NCBI GenBank assembly: GCA_963731585.1
Contig: CAVSWC010000003.1
Span: forward strand, 806,001-870,000
Length of the DNA stretch: 64,000 bases
Origin: CANKHA01 sp963731585
Lineage (GTDB): Bacteria > Pseudomonadota > Alphaproteobacteria > Rhizobiales > Xanthobacteraceae
Direction of reading: 5' to 3'
Numbering within the stretch: the first letter of the stretch is position 1; every line of letters starts with the position of its first letter. This document shows, in pieces, positions 1 through 8,240 of this stretch. Made by a program: the position numbers and the translations under genes. The notes beneath the pieces are model-generated. The model worked only from the letters and a program-made list of their open reading frames with translations, did no database searches and had not been told where the DNA came from.

Positions 1-713
1 TCGTCGGCCAGGTAGCTGACCAGCCGCATGTCGAAGTCTTCACCGCCCAGGAAGGTGTCGCCGTTGGTGGACTTCACCTCGAACACGCCGTCGCCGATCT
101 CAAGGATCGAGATGTCGAAAGTGCCGCCGCCGAGGTCGTAGACCGCGATGGTGCCGGCCTTCTGCTTGTCGAGGCCATAGGCGAGCGCGGCCGCGGTCGG
201 CTCGTTGATGATGCGCAGCACTTCGAGCCCGGCGATCTTGCCGGCGTCCTTGGTGGCTTGCCGCTGGGCGTCGTTGAAGTAGGCGGGAACGGTGATGACC
301 GCCTGCTCGACCTTTTGACCGAGATGGGCCTCGGCCGTCTCTTTCATCTTCTGCAGGATGAAGGCGGAAATCTGCGAGGGCGAATAAGTCTTGCCTTCCT
401 CCTCGACCCAGGCGTCGCCATTGGAGGCGCGCACGATCTTATAGGGGACGAGCTTCTTGTCCTTCTCGACCGTCGGGTCGTCATAGCGCCGTCCGATCAG
501 GCGCTTGACCGCGAAGATGGTCTTTTCCGGATTGGTGACCGCCTGGCGCTTGGCCGGCTGGCCGACGAGGCGCTCGCCGTCGTCGGTAAATGCGACAATG
601 GACGGAGTGGTGCGCGCGCCTTCGGCGTTTTCAATAACTTTCGGCGTCTTGCCTTCCATCACGGCGACGCAGGAATTCGTCGTCCCGAGATCGATGCCAA
701 TGACCTTGCCCAT
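1..713 (-). CDS. dnaK: Molecular chaperone DnaK (Hsp70), N-terminal part, cut by window edge
   Basis: Hsp70 chaperone of the cytoplasm; it binds unfolded peptides in an ATP cycle with DnaJ and the exchange factor GrpE. Only the first 237 codons are present, running off the left edge. The translation starts MGKVIGIDLGTTNSCVAV, the phosphate-1 motif of the actin-like ATPase domain, and continues with VITVPAYFNDAQRQATKDAG, the INEPTAAALAYG stretch and YDLGGGTFDISILE (phosphate-2), all in the expected order. The start is the ATG at 713-711. The next gene upstream on the same strand is grpE, about 370 bp away, and a heat-shock promoter lies in that gap. No frameshift is visible in this part. Confidence 0.97.
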   Translation of the reverse strand, partial: MGKVIGIDLGTTNSCVAVMEGKTPKVIENAEGARTTPSIVAFTDDGERLVGQPAKRQAVTNPEKTIFAVKRLIGRRYDDPTVEKDKKLVPYKIVRASNGDAWVEEEGKTYSPSQISAFILQKMKETAEAHLGQKVEQAVITVPAYFNDAQRQATKDAGKIAGLEVLRIINEPTAAALAYGLDKQKAGTIAVYDLGGGTFDISILEIGDGVFEVKSTNGDTFLGGEDFDMRLVSYLAD

Positions 714-848
714 GACTTTTTCCTCTCATGTTACGGCAGGTCGGCCCGGCCCTTTCGGCACCTGGACGGAAACTATTCGCGGAGCAAACCGCGCAAGCCC
801 CTTGCCGACCCCCAACATTGGTTTGCGCCGCAAACCGCGGCGTTATGG

Positions 849-879
849 CTCATATAGGAGAGCCCAATTTTGCCGCAAG
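849..879 (-). promoter_or_regulatory. Sigma-32 (RpoH) heat-shock promoter of dnaK
   Basis: On the minus strand CTTG (879-876) is followed by exactly 17 nt and then CCTATATGAG (858-849). This matches the alphaproteobacterial RpoH consensus CTTG-N17/18-CYTATNTNNG at every fixed position. It points at dnaK and predicts a leader of about 130 nt. In the rest of the 714-1084 gap I see no gene, and no CIRCE-type inverted repeat. Confidence 0.85.
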
Positions 880-1084
880 GCAGCCCATCAAGAATTCTCC
901 AAATGCAGGCATATCGCTGGTGGGTGGAGGTGCGTTAACCGGCTCGCCCCGTCCGCCGGTTTGACCGCAGCCGGGCCGCTTAAGCGATAGGCGACCCGCG
1001 CCGCCTCCGGCTCAGCTTGGAGGGCCGCGCGACGGCAGGTGACAGCCTGCAGGCCACGGGATGTCGAAGCGCTTATCGGGAGGC

Positions 1085-1666
1085 TTATGCCGCGGAATCC
1101 GGCTGGTCGCTCTCGACCGTTGCCGGCTTGCTGCCGCCCTTGGAAACGGCGACCAGCGCCGGGCGCAACATGCGCTCGCCAATCATATAGCCCGGCTGGA
1201 TCACCTGCATCACCATGCCGGAGGGCACCGAGTCGTCGGGCACTTCGTACATCGCCTGATGCAGATTGGGATCGAACTTCTCTGCCTGGCGGATCGAACC
1301 GCTTGACCCCGTTCTTCTCCAGCGCCTTCAGCAACTCGCGCTCGGTCAGCTCGACGCCTTCGAGCAGCGTCTTTACGCCCGGATCGGTGGAGCCGCTCAA
1401 TTCCTGCCGGGCTGCGTCGAGCGCCCGCTGCATATTGTCGGCGATGCCCAGCACGTCACGAGCGAAACTGGCGATACCATAGGCGCGTGCATCGGCGACT
1501 TCGCGCTCGGTGCGCCGGCGCAGATTTTCCATCTCCGCCAAGCGTGCGCAGGACCTTGTCTTTCAGCTCCGCGGATTCCCGGCGTCGCCGCCGCCAGCGG
1601 GTCCTCCGCCTGCGGCTCGGCGGCGATGTTTTCCTCATACGGAGGTCGCGCTGTTTCGTCCGTCAT
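1085..1666 (-). CDS. grpE: Nucleotide exchange factor GrpE (three single-base indels)
   Basis: GrpE is the dimeric nucleotide-exchange factor that releases ADP from DnaK. The pieces read in order MTDETARPPYEENIAAEP, then ESAELKDKVLRTL, then AEMENLRRRTEREVADARAYG (the coiled-coil and head region), then KRFDP, and finally the beta-domain tail that ends VESDQPDSAA. They lie in different frames, joined by apparent one-base insertions near 1576-1584, 1536-1544 and 1281-1290. With these removed the protein is about 192 aa, normal for the family. An alternative start five codons upstream is at 1681. GrpE is essential in most bacteria, so sequencing error is more likely than gene loss. Its neighbours hrcA and dnaK support the call. 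Confidence 0.9.
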
Positions 1667-1752
1667 CGTGCCTTCGTCCATGTCCCGGATGACCGGGATA
1701 TCAGGCTTGGATCGGTAAAAATCAAGCGGCGTGACGGTTCGAAAGTTCCCGG

Positions 1753-2835
1753 CTAGGTCCCCAGCAGCTTGCTTACCACCTTGGCGGTGTAATCCACCAT
1801 CGGGATCACACGGGCATAGTTCAGCCGCGTCGGCCCGATCACCCCGATGACGCCGACGATGCGGCCCGCCGCGTCGCGATAGGGCGAGATGACGGTGGAG
1901 GATCCCGAGAGCGAGAACAGGTTGTTTTCGGAGCCGATGAAGATGCGCACGCCGTCGGCTTGTTCCGCGCGGCCGAGCAGATCGGCCACGCCGCGCTTGG
2001 TTTCCAGATCGTCGAACAACAGCCGCACGCGTTCCAGGTCCTCCAGCACTTTCAGGTCGTCGAGCAGGTTGGCGTGGCCGCGCACGATCAACTGGCGCTG
2101 CTCGCTTTCGCCGCCCGACCAACTCGCAAGCCCGGCCGAGATGATTTTTTGCGTGAGCTGGTCGAGCTCCGCCTTGCCGGCTTCCATGGCGCGGTCGAGA
2201 TCGGCCTTGGCGTCGCCCAGCGTCTTGCCGCGCATACGGGCATTGAGAAAATTGCTCGCCTCGATCAAGGCGGAGGTCGGCAGTCCGGCGGGCACGGCGA
2301 GCACGCGGTTTTCCACCAGCCCGTCTTCCGCCACCAGCACGGCAAGCGCGCGTTCCGGCTCGAGCCGGACGAATTCGATATGCTTGAGCCGCGTATTGGC
2401 CTTGGCGGTGAGCACCACGCCGGCGGAACGGGTCAGGCCCGAGAGCAAGGACGAAGCCTCCGTCAGCACCGCCTCGACCGATTTCGTCGAGCCCGCGGCC
2501 GCCACCTGCGCTTCGATCGCGCGGCGCTCCTGCTCGGTAACGTCGCCGACCTGCATCAGGGCGTCGACGAAAAAGCGCAGCCCCAGCTCTGTCGGCCGCC
2601 GGCCCGCCGAGGTATGCGGCGCATACACAAGCCCGAGCTGCTCCAGATCCGACATCACGTTGCGCACCGACGCGGGCGACAGCGTCATCGGGATCAGCCG
2701 CGAAATGTGGCGCGACCCCACCGGCTCGCCGGTGGCGAGATAATTCTCCACGATCTGGCGGAAGATCTCCCGCGAGCGCTCGTTGAGCTGGGCAAGGCTC
2801 ACCTGCGTTGCGCCGATCGGGACGTCCTGGGACAT
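1753..2835 (-). CDS. hrcA: Heat-inducible transcription repressor HrcA
   Basis: Repressor that binds CIRCE operators upstream of groESL and similar genes and is kept active by GroEL. At 360 aa it has normal length. It has an N-terminal winged-helix segment (about residues 15-80, with SREIFRQIVENYLATGEPVG and SPASVRNVMSDLEQLGL) followed by the GAF-like and insert domains. It is intact, sits directly upstream of grpE on the same strand, and is divergent from rph across a 134-bp gap. I see no CIRCE element in this window, so its targets are probably elsewhere. Confidence 0.96.
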   Translation of the reverse strand: MSQDVPIGATQVSLAQLNERSREIFRQIVENYLATGEPVGSRHISRLIPMTLSPASVRNVMSDLEQLGLVYAPHTSAGRRPTELGLRFFVDALMQVGDVTEQERRAIEAQVAAAGSTKSVEAVLTEASSLLSGLTRSAGVVLTAKANTRLKHIEFVRLEPERALAVLVAEDGLVENRVLAVPAGLPTSALIEASNFLNARMRGKTLGDAKADLDRAMEAGKAELDQLTQKIISAGLASWSGGESEQRQLIVRGHANLLDDLKVLEDLERVRLLFDDLETKRGVADLLGRAEQADGVRIFIGSENNLFSLSGSSTVISPYRDAAGRIVGVIGVIGPTRLNYARVIPMVDYTAKVVSKLLGT

Positions 2836-2969
2836 GCTGGCTCCTCGAGGGCACGAATTGTCGATTCGGCCGTGCGACGCAGCTTAAACCGATCCGGCCT
2901 TGTCGCCGCCTGCCTCGCAACCTAAAAGCGTGACGCCGGCATTCCCGGGTCACTTGCGGAGATTCCCCT

Positions 2970-3686
2970 ATGCGGCCGAGCCGCCGACAGCCCGATGAGC
3001 TGCGCGCCGTATCGCTGGAGCGCGGCGTGGTGAAATACGCCGAAGGCTCGTGTTTCGTGAAATTCGGCGACACCCATGTGCTGGTCACCGCCACGCTCGA
3101 GGACCGCCTGCCGCCGTGGCTGAAAGGTCAACAGCGCGGCTGGGTCACCGCGGAATACGGCATGCTGCCGCGCGCCACCTCCGAGCGCACCCGGCGCGAG
3201 GCTTCCGCCGGCAAACAAAGCGGGCGTACGGTGGAGATTCAGCGCCTGATCGGGCGTTCGCTGCGCTCGGTTCTCAACCTGGAGGCCTTGGGCGAGCGGC
3301 AGATCACGCTGGATTGCGACGTGATCCAGGCCGACGGCGGCACCCGCACGGCCGCCATCACCGGCGCCTGGGTGGCGCTGCACGACTGCATCGCCTGGAT
3401 GAAATCGCGCGAGATGCTCACGCGCGGCGAGCCGATCAAGGATCACATCGCGGCCATTTCCTGCGGGGTATCGCACGGCGTCGCGGTGCTCGATCTGGAC
3501 TATGCGGAAGACTCCGAAGCCGACACCGATGCCAATTTCGTCATGACCGGCAGCGGCAATATCGTCGAGATCCAGGGTACCGCGGAGAAAATCCCGTTTT
3601 CCGAAGAGCAATTCCTCGCGCTGCTCGCGCTCGCGCGCAAAGGCATCGGCAAGCTGGTCGATCTGCAGAAGATGGCGGTGACGTGA
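2970..3686 (+). CDS. rph: Ribonuclease PH
   Basis: Phosphorolytic 3'-5' exoribonuclease that trims the 3' ends of tRNA precursors. The 238 residues match the family length. The N-terminus RRQPDELRAVSLERGVVKYAEGS and later GMLPRATSERTRREA, the basic active-site loop and phosphate-binding region, are typical. The C-terminus includes the expected EIQGTAEKIPFSEEQFLALL. The stop overlaps the GTG start of rdgB by four bases, a translational-coupling arrangement common for this pair in alphaproteobacteria. Confidence 0.97.
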   Translation: MRPSRRQPDELRAVSLERGVVKYAEGSCFVKFGDTHVLVTATLEDRLPPWLKGQQRGWVTAEYGMLPRATSERTRREASAGKQSGRTVEIQRLIGRSLRSVLNLEALGERQITLDCDVIQADGGTRTAAITGAWVALHDCIAWMKSREMLTRGEPIKDHIAAISCGVSHGVAVLDLDYAEDSEADTDANFVMTGSGNIVEIQGTAEKIPFSEEQFLALLALARKGIGKLVDLQKMAVT

Positions 3687-4354
3687 GCCGGCCTGCACCA
3701 TCCGCGCCATCGGCGGCGCATCGCCGCCTCGAAGGACGCATCGTGATCGCCACGCATAATTCCGGAAAGCTGAGGGAGCTGCGCGAACTGCTTTCGCCCT
3801 ACGGCATCGAGGCGGTGTCGGCGGGCGAGCTGGGGCTTGCCGAGCCGGAGGAAACCGGCACGAGCTTTCGCGCCAATGCGCGCATCAAGGCGCAGGCCGC
3901 CGCGGCGGCCGCGAGGCTGCCTGCCTTTGCCGACGATTCCGGGCTTGTGGTGGAAGCGCTGGATGGCGCGCCCGGCATTCATTCGGCGCGCTGGGCGGGT
4001 GAGAACAAGGATTTCGCGGGCGCGATGCAGAAGATCGAAAACCTGTTGCGCGAGCGCAAGGCCACCGACCGCCGCGCGCATTTCGTCTCTGCGCTTGTGT
4101 GTCGCCTGGCCCGACGGTGAGGTGGAGGAATTCGAAGGCCGCGTCGACGGCACGCTCGTCTGGCCGCCGCGCGGCGACTGCGGGCTTCGGTTACGATCCC
4201 GATGTTTCTTCCGGACGGCCACACGCGCACCTTCGGCGAGATGAGCGCCGACGAAAAACACGGTTTGCCTCCGAAAGGCCAGGGGCTGTCGCACCGCGCA
4301 CGCGCCTTCATAAAGCTGGCCAGCGCCTGCCTGCAGCCGATCGCCGATCGTTAA
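3683..4354 (+). CDS. rdgB: dITP/XTP pyrophosphatase RdgB (three single-base indels)
   Basis: House-cleaning enzyme that hydrolyses non-canonical purine triphosphates (dITP, XTP) to monophosphates. The motif IVIATHNSGKLRELRELL near residue 21 and FADDSGLVVEALDGAPGIHSA are the family signatures. The frame then breaks near 4094-4103. The next part reads CVAWPDGEVEEFEGRVDGTLVW, with two more extra bases at the GGG near 4182-4184 and the CCC near 4198-4200 before YDPMFLPDGHTRTFGEMS and the tail LASACLQPIADR. With the three bases removed the protein is about 222 aa. The start is GTG at 3683, inside the rph stop. Confidence 0.9.
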
Positions 4355-4364
4355 AATTTTAACG
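4349..4364. repeat. Perfect 16-bp AT-rich palindrome over the rdgB stop
   Basis: CGTTAAAATTTTAACG is its own reverse complement and contains the TAA stop of rdgB. No T-tract terminator follows. It may be a protein-binding site or chance; a perfect 16-mer of this composition is unusual in DNA that is otherwise about 65% GC. Confidence 0.6.
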
Positions 4365-4423
4365 ACTTGCCACAGGCCAGTTCGCATTCGCTCTGTGATT
4401 GCGCCGCGGCTCGACTTATAACG

Positions 4424-4438
4424 TTAACATGTCGTTAA
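4424..4438. promoter_or_regulatory. CtrA-type box TTAA-N7-TTAA over the hemW start
   Basis: TTAACATGTCGTTAA is a perfect TTAA-N7-TTAA, the consensus full site of the alphaproteobacterial cell-cycle regulator CtrA. It contains the ATG of hemW at 4429, so binding there would block transcription or initiation at hemW. Only the sequence match is observed. Confidence 0.45.
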
Positions 4439-5587
4439 CGCAGCCATCCGCCTTCGGCGTCTACGTGCACTGGCCCTTCTGCCTGTCGAAGTGCCCGTAT
4501 TGCGACTTCAACAGCCATGTGCGCCATGGCGGCATCGATGAAGCGCGCTACATCCGCGCCTTCGCCTCGGAGATCGCCGCCACCGCCCGGCGCGTACCTG
4601 GCGCGCGAAGTCTCCAGCATCTTCTTCGGCGGGGGAACGCCCTCGCTGATGCAACCGTCCACCGTGCAGGCGATCCTCGACACCATCGCCAAGCACTGGA
4701 GCGTGGCGCGCGACGTGGAAATCACGCTGGAAGCCAATCCCACCAGCGTGGACGCCACCCGCTTTCGCGGCTATCGGACCGCCGGCGTCAACCGCGTTTC
4801 GCTCGGCGTGCAGGCGCTGGACGACGCGGCGCTGAAAGAACTCGGCCGCTTGCATTCCGCGCGCGAAGCACTCGATGCGGTCGCGGTCGCGCGCTCGATC
4901 TTCGAACGTTATTCCTTCGACCTGATCTATGCACGGCCAAGGCAGACGCCGCAGGCCTGGGCGGAGGAATTGACGCGCGCCATCGCGGAGGCGGCCGAGC
5001 ACCTGTCGCTCTATCAATTGACCATCGAGCCGGAGACGCCGTTCTACGCGCTGCATAAGAGCGGCAAGCTGGTCATTCCCGACGAGGATTGCGGGCGCGC
5101 GCTTTACGACATGACGCAGGAGATTTGCGCGCGCGCCGGCCTGCCGGCTTATGAAGTATCGAACCACGCGCGGCCGGGCGCGGAGTGCCGGCACAACCTC
5201 GTCTATTGGCGCGGGCATGAATATGCCGGCATCGGCCCCGGCGCGCATGGCCGGCTCGAGATCGGCGGCGTGCGGCAGGCGACCGCGACCGAAAAACGGC
5301 CGGAGGCATGGCTCATGCAAGTGGAATCGATGGGCCACGGCCTCGTCACCGATGAAACGCTGACGCGCGAAGAGCAGTCCGACGAGCTTTTGCTGATGGG
5401 GCTTCGGCTGGCGGAAGGCATCGACCCGCAACGCTATGCGGCACTGGCGGGCCGTCCGCTCGATCCCAAGCGGATAACGAACCTGCAGGAAGAAGGCGCG
5501 CTGGAAACCATGCCCGACGGACGCCTGCGCGTGACGCAATCCGGTTTTCCCTTGCTCGATGCGGTGGTGGCGGATTTGGCGGCTTAG
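4429..5587 (+). CDS. hemW: Heme chaperone HemW, radical-SAM family (one indel)
   Basis: HemW is a radical-SAM-type protein related to coproporphyrinogen dehydrogenase; in several bacteria it acts as a heme chaperone. The N-terminus MSLTQPSAFGVYVHWPFC leads into CLSKCPYC, the CX3CX2C iron-sulfur motif. After an extra base near 4586-4588 the frame continues with YLAREVSSIFFGGGTPSLM and VEITLEANPTSVDATRFRGY. It then runs uninterrupted to the HemN C-terminal region ending VADLAA, for about 385 aa. The start at 4429 is chosen because homologues begin here. It follows rdgB by 74 bp. Confidence is high for the family and moderate for the exact role. Confidence 0.9.
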
Positions 5588-5599
5588 AGCGCGCCCAAG

Positions 5600-6808
5600 T
5601 TAAGTTGCCGACCCGAAGGAGCGCGGCGCCGGCGCGACCGGCTGTCCGCCGGATGATGTGACGCGCATCACCGCCAGCCCGCGTTCATTGGTGCCATCGG
5701 GGCGGAAACGGAACACGCCTTCGATGCCGGCAAAGCCGGAAGCCGCGGTCAAGGTTTCCTCCGAGAACCTCTGCGCGCCATGCGTCTTCACCAGCGCCGC
5801 GACCAGCGCCACGGCGTCATAAGCCAGCGTCGCCGTCGGCACGGGATCCTGATTGAAGCGCTTGCGGTAAGCCGCGGCGAAATTCCGGTAGCCGGCGGGA
5901 TCAGGCGCGGGATACCAGGCGCCTTCTAAAGACGGCACCGAGGCCAGGCTCGGATCGGCCCATAAACCGCTGCCGAGAAGCTGCAGGCGTTTCACATTCA
6001 CCCGATTGGCTGCGAGCGCCTCGACCAGATCGGCGGCGTCCGATCCGTCGGGGATGAACAACGCGTCCGCCGTCGCCGCCGCCTGCGCCACGGCGCTCAC
6101 TGCGGTCTGCCGCGCGGCCTTGTTGACCGGATAGCGCTGCAGCGCGACGATGCGTCCGCCGCGGCGCGCGACCGCCTGGTTGAAGGCGGCTTCCACCACG
6201 GTGCCGTAGGCATTGTCCGGCACCAGCGCGATGAACGAGCGTTTGCCGGCGCTGGCGGCGTAGGCGACGATGCGTTCGACGTCGGATTCCGGCAGGAAAC
6301 TCAGGAGATAGACGCCGCGCGCGGCGACGCTGGTGTCGGTGGAAAAGGCGATCACCGGCCGGCCGCTCTGGCGCGCGATCTGTCCCGCGGCCGCCACCGA
6401 TTGCGCAAACAGCGGGCCGAGGATGATCTCCGCGCCTTCCGCCAAAGCCTGCTGCGCCGCGGCCTGCGCCCCGCCGGTGGTGCCGCCGTCGTCTTTGGCC
6501 AGCAATTGAATATCGGGATTGTTGAATGCCGCCAGCGCCATCTCGGCGGCGTTCTTCATCGATTGCGCCGCGACGCCGGCATTGCCGCCGGCCGAGAGCG
6601 GCAGGATCAGCCCGACCTTGATCCGGCCGGCGCCGACCACGTCGGGCTGCAGGGGAGCGGTGCCGGGCTGTACGGGCGCGCCGAAGTCGCCGACATTCGT
6701 GGCGGTGCAGGCGGCGCCGAACCCGGCGAAGCCGAGCAGCAGGGCGCCAAGCCAAATCCGCCGCGAAAGCGCCGGCAAACCTGTCAGTGGCTGCAAAGGC
6801 CTAAACAT
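5600..6808 (-). CDS. Periplasmic-binding-fold lipoprotein, penicillin-binding protein activator type
   Basis: A 402-aa predicted outer-membrane lipoprotein. The signal sequence ends LLLGFAGFGAAC with a plausible lipobox cysteine. It is followed by a type-1 periplasmic binding fold (IKVGLILPLSAGGNAGVAAQ, then GTTGGAQAAAQQALAEGAEI, and RYPVNKAARQTAVSAVA). This architecture is annotated as penicillin-binding protein activator (LpoA-like) or Leu/Ile/Val-binding-like in alphaproteobacteria, next to rsmI and gshB. The start at 6808 (MFRPLQPLTG) puts the signal peptide at the N-terminus; an upstream ATG at 6841 is possible. It is convergent with hemW and divergent from rsmI. Confidence 0.85.
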   Translation of the reverse strand: MFRPLQPLTGLPALSRRIWLGALLLGFAGFGAACTATNVGDFGAPVQPGTAPLQPDVVGAGRIKVGLILPLSAGGNAGVAAQSMKNAAEMALAAFNNPDIQLLAKDDGGTTGGAQAAAQQALAEGAEIILGPLFAQSVAAAGQIARQSGRPVIAFSTDTSVAARGVYLLSFLPESDVERIVAYAASAGKRSFIALVPDNAYGTVVEAAFNQAVARRGGRIVALQRYPVNKAARQTAVSAVAQAAATADALFIPDGSDAADLVEALAANRVNVKRLQLLGSGLWADPSLASVPSLEGAWYPAPDPAGYRNFAAAYRKRFNQDPVPTATLAYDAVALVAALVKTHGAQRFSEETLTAASGFAGIEGVFRFRPDGTNERGLAVMRVTSSGGQPVAPAPRSFGSAT

Positions 6809-6907
6809 CCCCATCCATTCTGGCGACGAATAGTAAACCAAGTTACAAGTTTAACTCCTTGCGGCCACAGCATGACGCCTGAGCAAGCGGGGGATAAAGT
6901 GCCCGCC

Positions 6908-7852
6908 ATGAAGCCGCGACCCACTCCCGCCCAGCCTGAGCCATCCGATCAGAAGCCGTCCCGAAGCTATGTCATAGCCGGGCAGACGGTCGAGGCCCCG
7001 GCGCTGGCGCCCGGGCTGCATATCGCCGCAACCCCGATCGGCAACCTGGGCGACATTACCCTGCGCGCGCTCGAGGCGCTGGCCGGGGCGGACGTGATTG
7101 CCTGCGAGGACACCCGGGTCACCCGCAAGCTGCTCGAGCGCTATGGCATCGCGACGCCGCTGACGCCCTATCACGAGCACAATGCCGCCGAGGCGCGGCC
7201 GAAGATCCTGCGCCGGCTTGCGGCTGGCGAAGCCGTGGTGCTGGTTTCCGATGCCGGCACGCCGCTGATCTCCGATCCCGGGTTCAAGCTGGTGGCCGCC
7301 GCGCGCGAAGCCGGCCACGTCGTGACGGCGCTGCCGGGAGCGTCCGCGACGCTTGCGGCGCTCACCGTCGCCGGGCTTCCTACCGACCGTTTTTTCTTCG
7401 AAGGATTTTTGCCGCCGAAAGAAGCGGCGCGCCGCGCGCGCATCGCGGAGCTGGCGCGCATCCCGGCGACGCTGGTGTTGTTCGAGAGCGGGCCGCGGCT
7501 TGGCGCCTCGCTCGCCGATCTCGCGGACGGATTGGGCCCGCGCGCCGCGGCAGTCTGCCGCGAACTGACTAAGCTGCATGAGGAAGTGCGCCCCGCGACG
7601 CTTCCTCAGCTTGCGCAACATTACGCCCGGGAAGCTGAAACGCGCGGCGAGATCGTGTTGGTGATCGCGCCCCCGCCGCCAGAGGCGCAGCCCGCGGGCG
7701 CCGAGGTGGATGAATTGCTGCGGCAGGCCTTCGTTCGGGTTTCGGTGAAAGATGCGGTGAGCGAGGTGGCCGCCGCCACCGGGCTGCCGCGACGGGATGT
7801 TTATCAACGCGCGCTCGCGCTGGCGAAAGAGGACGACGATGGCGCGCGGTGA
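6908..7852 (+). CDS. rsmI: 16S rRNA (cytidine(1402)-2'-O)-methyltransferase RsmI
   Basis: SAM-dependent methyltransferase that modifies C1402 in the ribosomal P-site region. The tetrapyrrole-methylase fold is clear: HIAATPIGNLGDITLRALE, ACEDTRVTRKLLERYG, VLVSDAGTPLISDPGFKLV and FFFEGFLPPKE. At 314 aa from the ATG at 6908 it is slightly longer than usual because of an N-terminal extension (MKPRPTPAQPEPSDQKPSR). An alternative start at 6872 lacks a ribosome site, whereas GGGGGAT precedes 6908. It overlaps yraN by 14 bp in another frame, the usual rsmI-yraN arrangement. Confidence 0.95.
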   Translation: MKPRPTPAQPEPSDQKPSRSYVIAGQTVEAPALAPGLHIAATPIGNLGDITLRALEALAGADVIACEDTRVTRKLLERYGIATPLTPYHEHNAAEARPKILRRLAAGEAVVLVSDAGTPLISDPGFKLVAAAREAGHVVTALPGASATLAALTVAGLPTDRFFFEGFLPPKEAARRARIAELARIPATLVLFESGPRLGASLADLADGLGPRAAAVCRELTKLHEEVRPATLPQLAQHYAREAETRGEIVLVIAPPPPEAQPAGAEVDELLRQAFVRVSVKDAVSEVAAATGLPRRDVYQRALALAKEDDDGAR

Positions 7853-8240
7853 TCCTTCCGAGCTTGGGCCCGGCGTCGGGGGGCCGCGACAGGTCGCCTT
7901 TCGGCTCGGGCTGTCGGCGGAAAGCCGCGCCGCCGTTTTTCTCATCGCCAAGGGTTTTCGCATCCTGGCCCGGCGCTGGCGCAGCCCGGTGGGCGAGATC
8001 GACATCGTCGCGCGCCGCCGCAGGCTGTTGGTCTTCGTCGAGGTGAAAGCGCGCGACACGCTCGACGGAGCCGCCGAATGCGTCACGCCGCAGCAGAAGC
8101 GCCGCATCTGCGCCGCGGCGGAAGCCTGGCTGGCGAAATATCCGCACGACAACGTGCGCGACATGCGCTTTGACGCCATGCTGGTGGCGCCCGGCCGCCT
8201 GCCGCGCCACATTCCCGCAGCCTTCGAGGTGGAGACGTGA
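7839..8240 (+). CDS. yraN: YraN family endonuclease-fold protein (UPF0102)
   Basis: A 133-aa protein of the UPF0102 family with a restriction-endonuclease-like fold and no firmly established role. Visible core residues are VGEIDIVARRRRLLVFVEVKAR, with the E, D and EVK of the PD-(D/E)XK pattern. The start ATG at 7839 lies inside the rsmI tail and the TGA overlaps the gshB GTG, so rsmI-yraN-gshB look translationally coupled. Hypotheses for the family include roles in recombination or Holliday-junction processing. Confidence 0.9.
   Translation: MARGDPSELGPGVGGPRQVAFRLGLSAESRAAVFLIAKGFRILARRWRSPVGEIDIVARRRRLLVFVEVKARDTLDGAAECVTPQQKRRICAAAEAWLAKYPHDNVRDMRFDAMLVAPGRLPRHIPAAFEVET

Noticed and set aside
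714..1084. CIRCE element expected near hrcA/dnaK
   Set aside because: No TTAGCACTC-N9-GAGTGCTAA-like inverted repeat could be found; only the sigma-32 promoter is supported.
2905..2940. Possible sigma-32 promoter reading toward rph (CTTG then CCTAAAAGCG)
   Set aside because: The spacing is 18 but the -10 region misses two key T positions, so the match is too weak.
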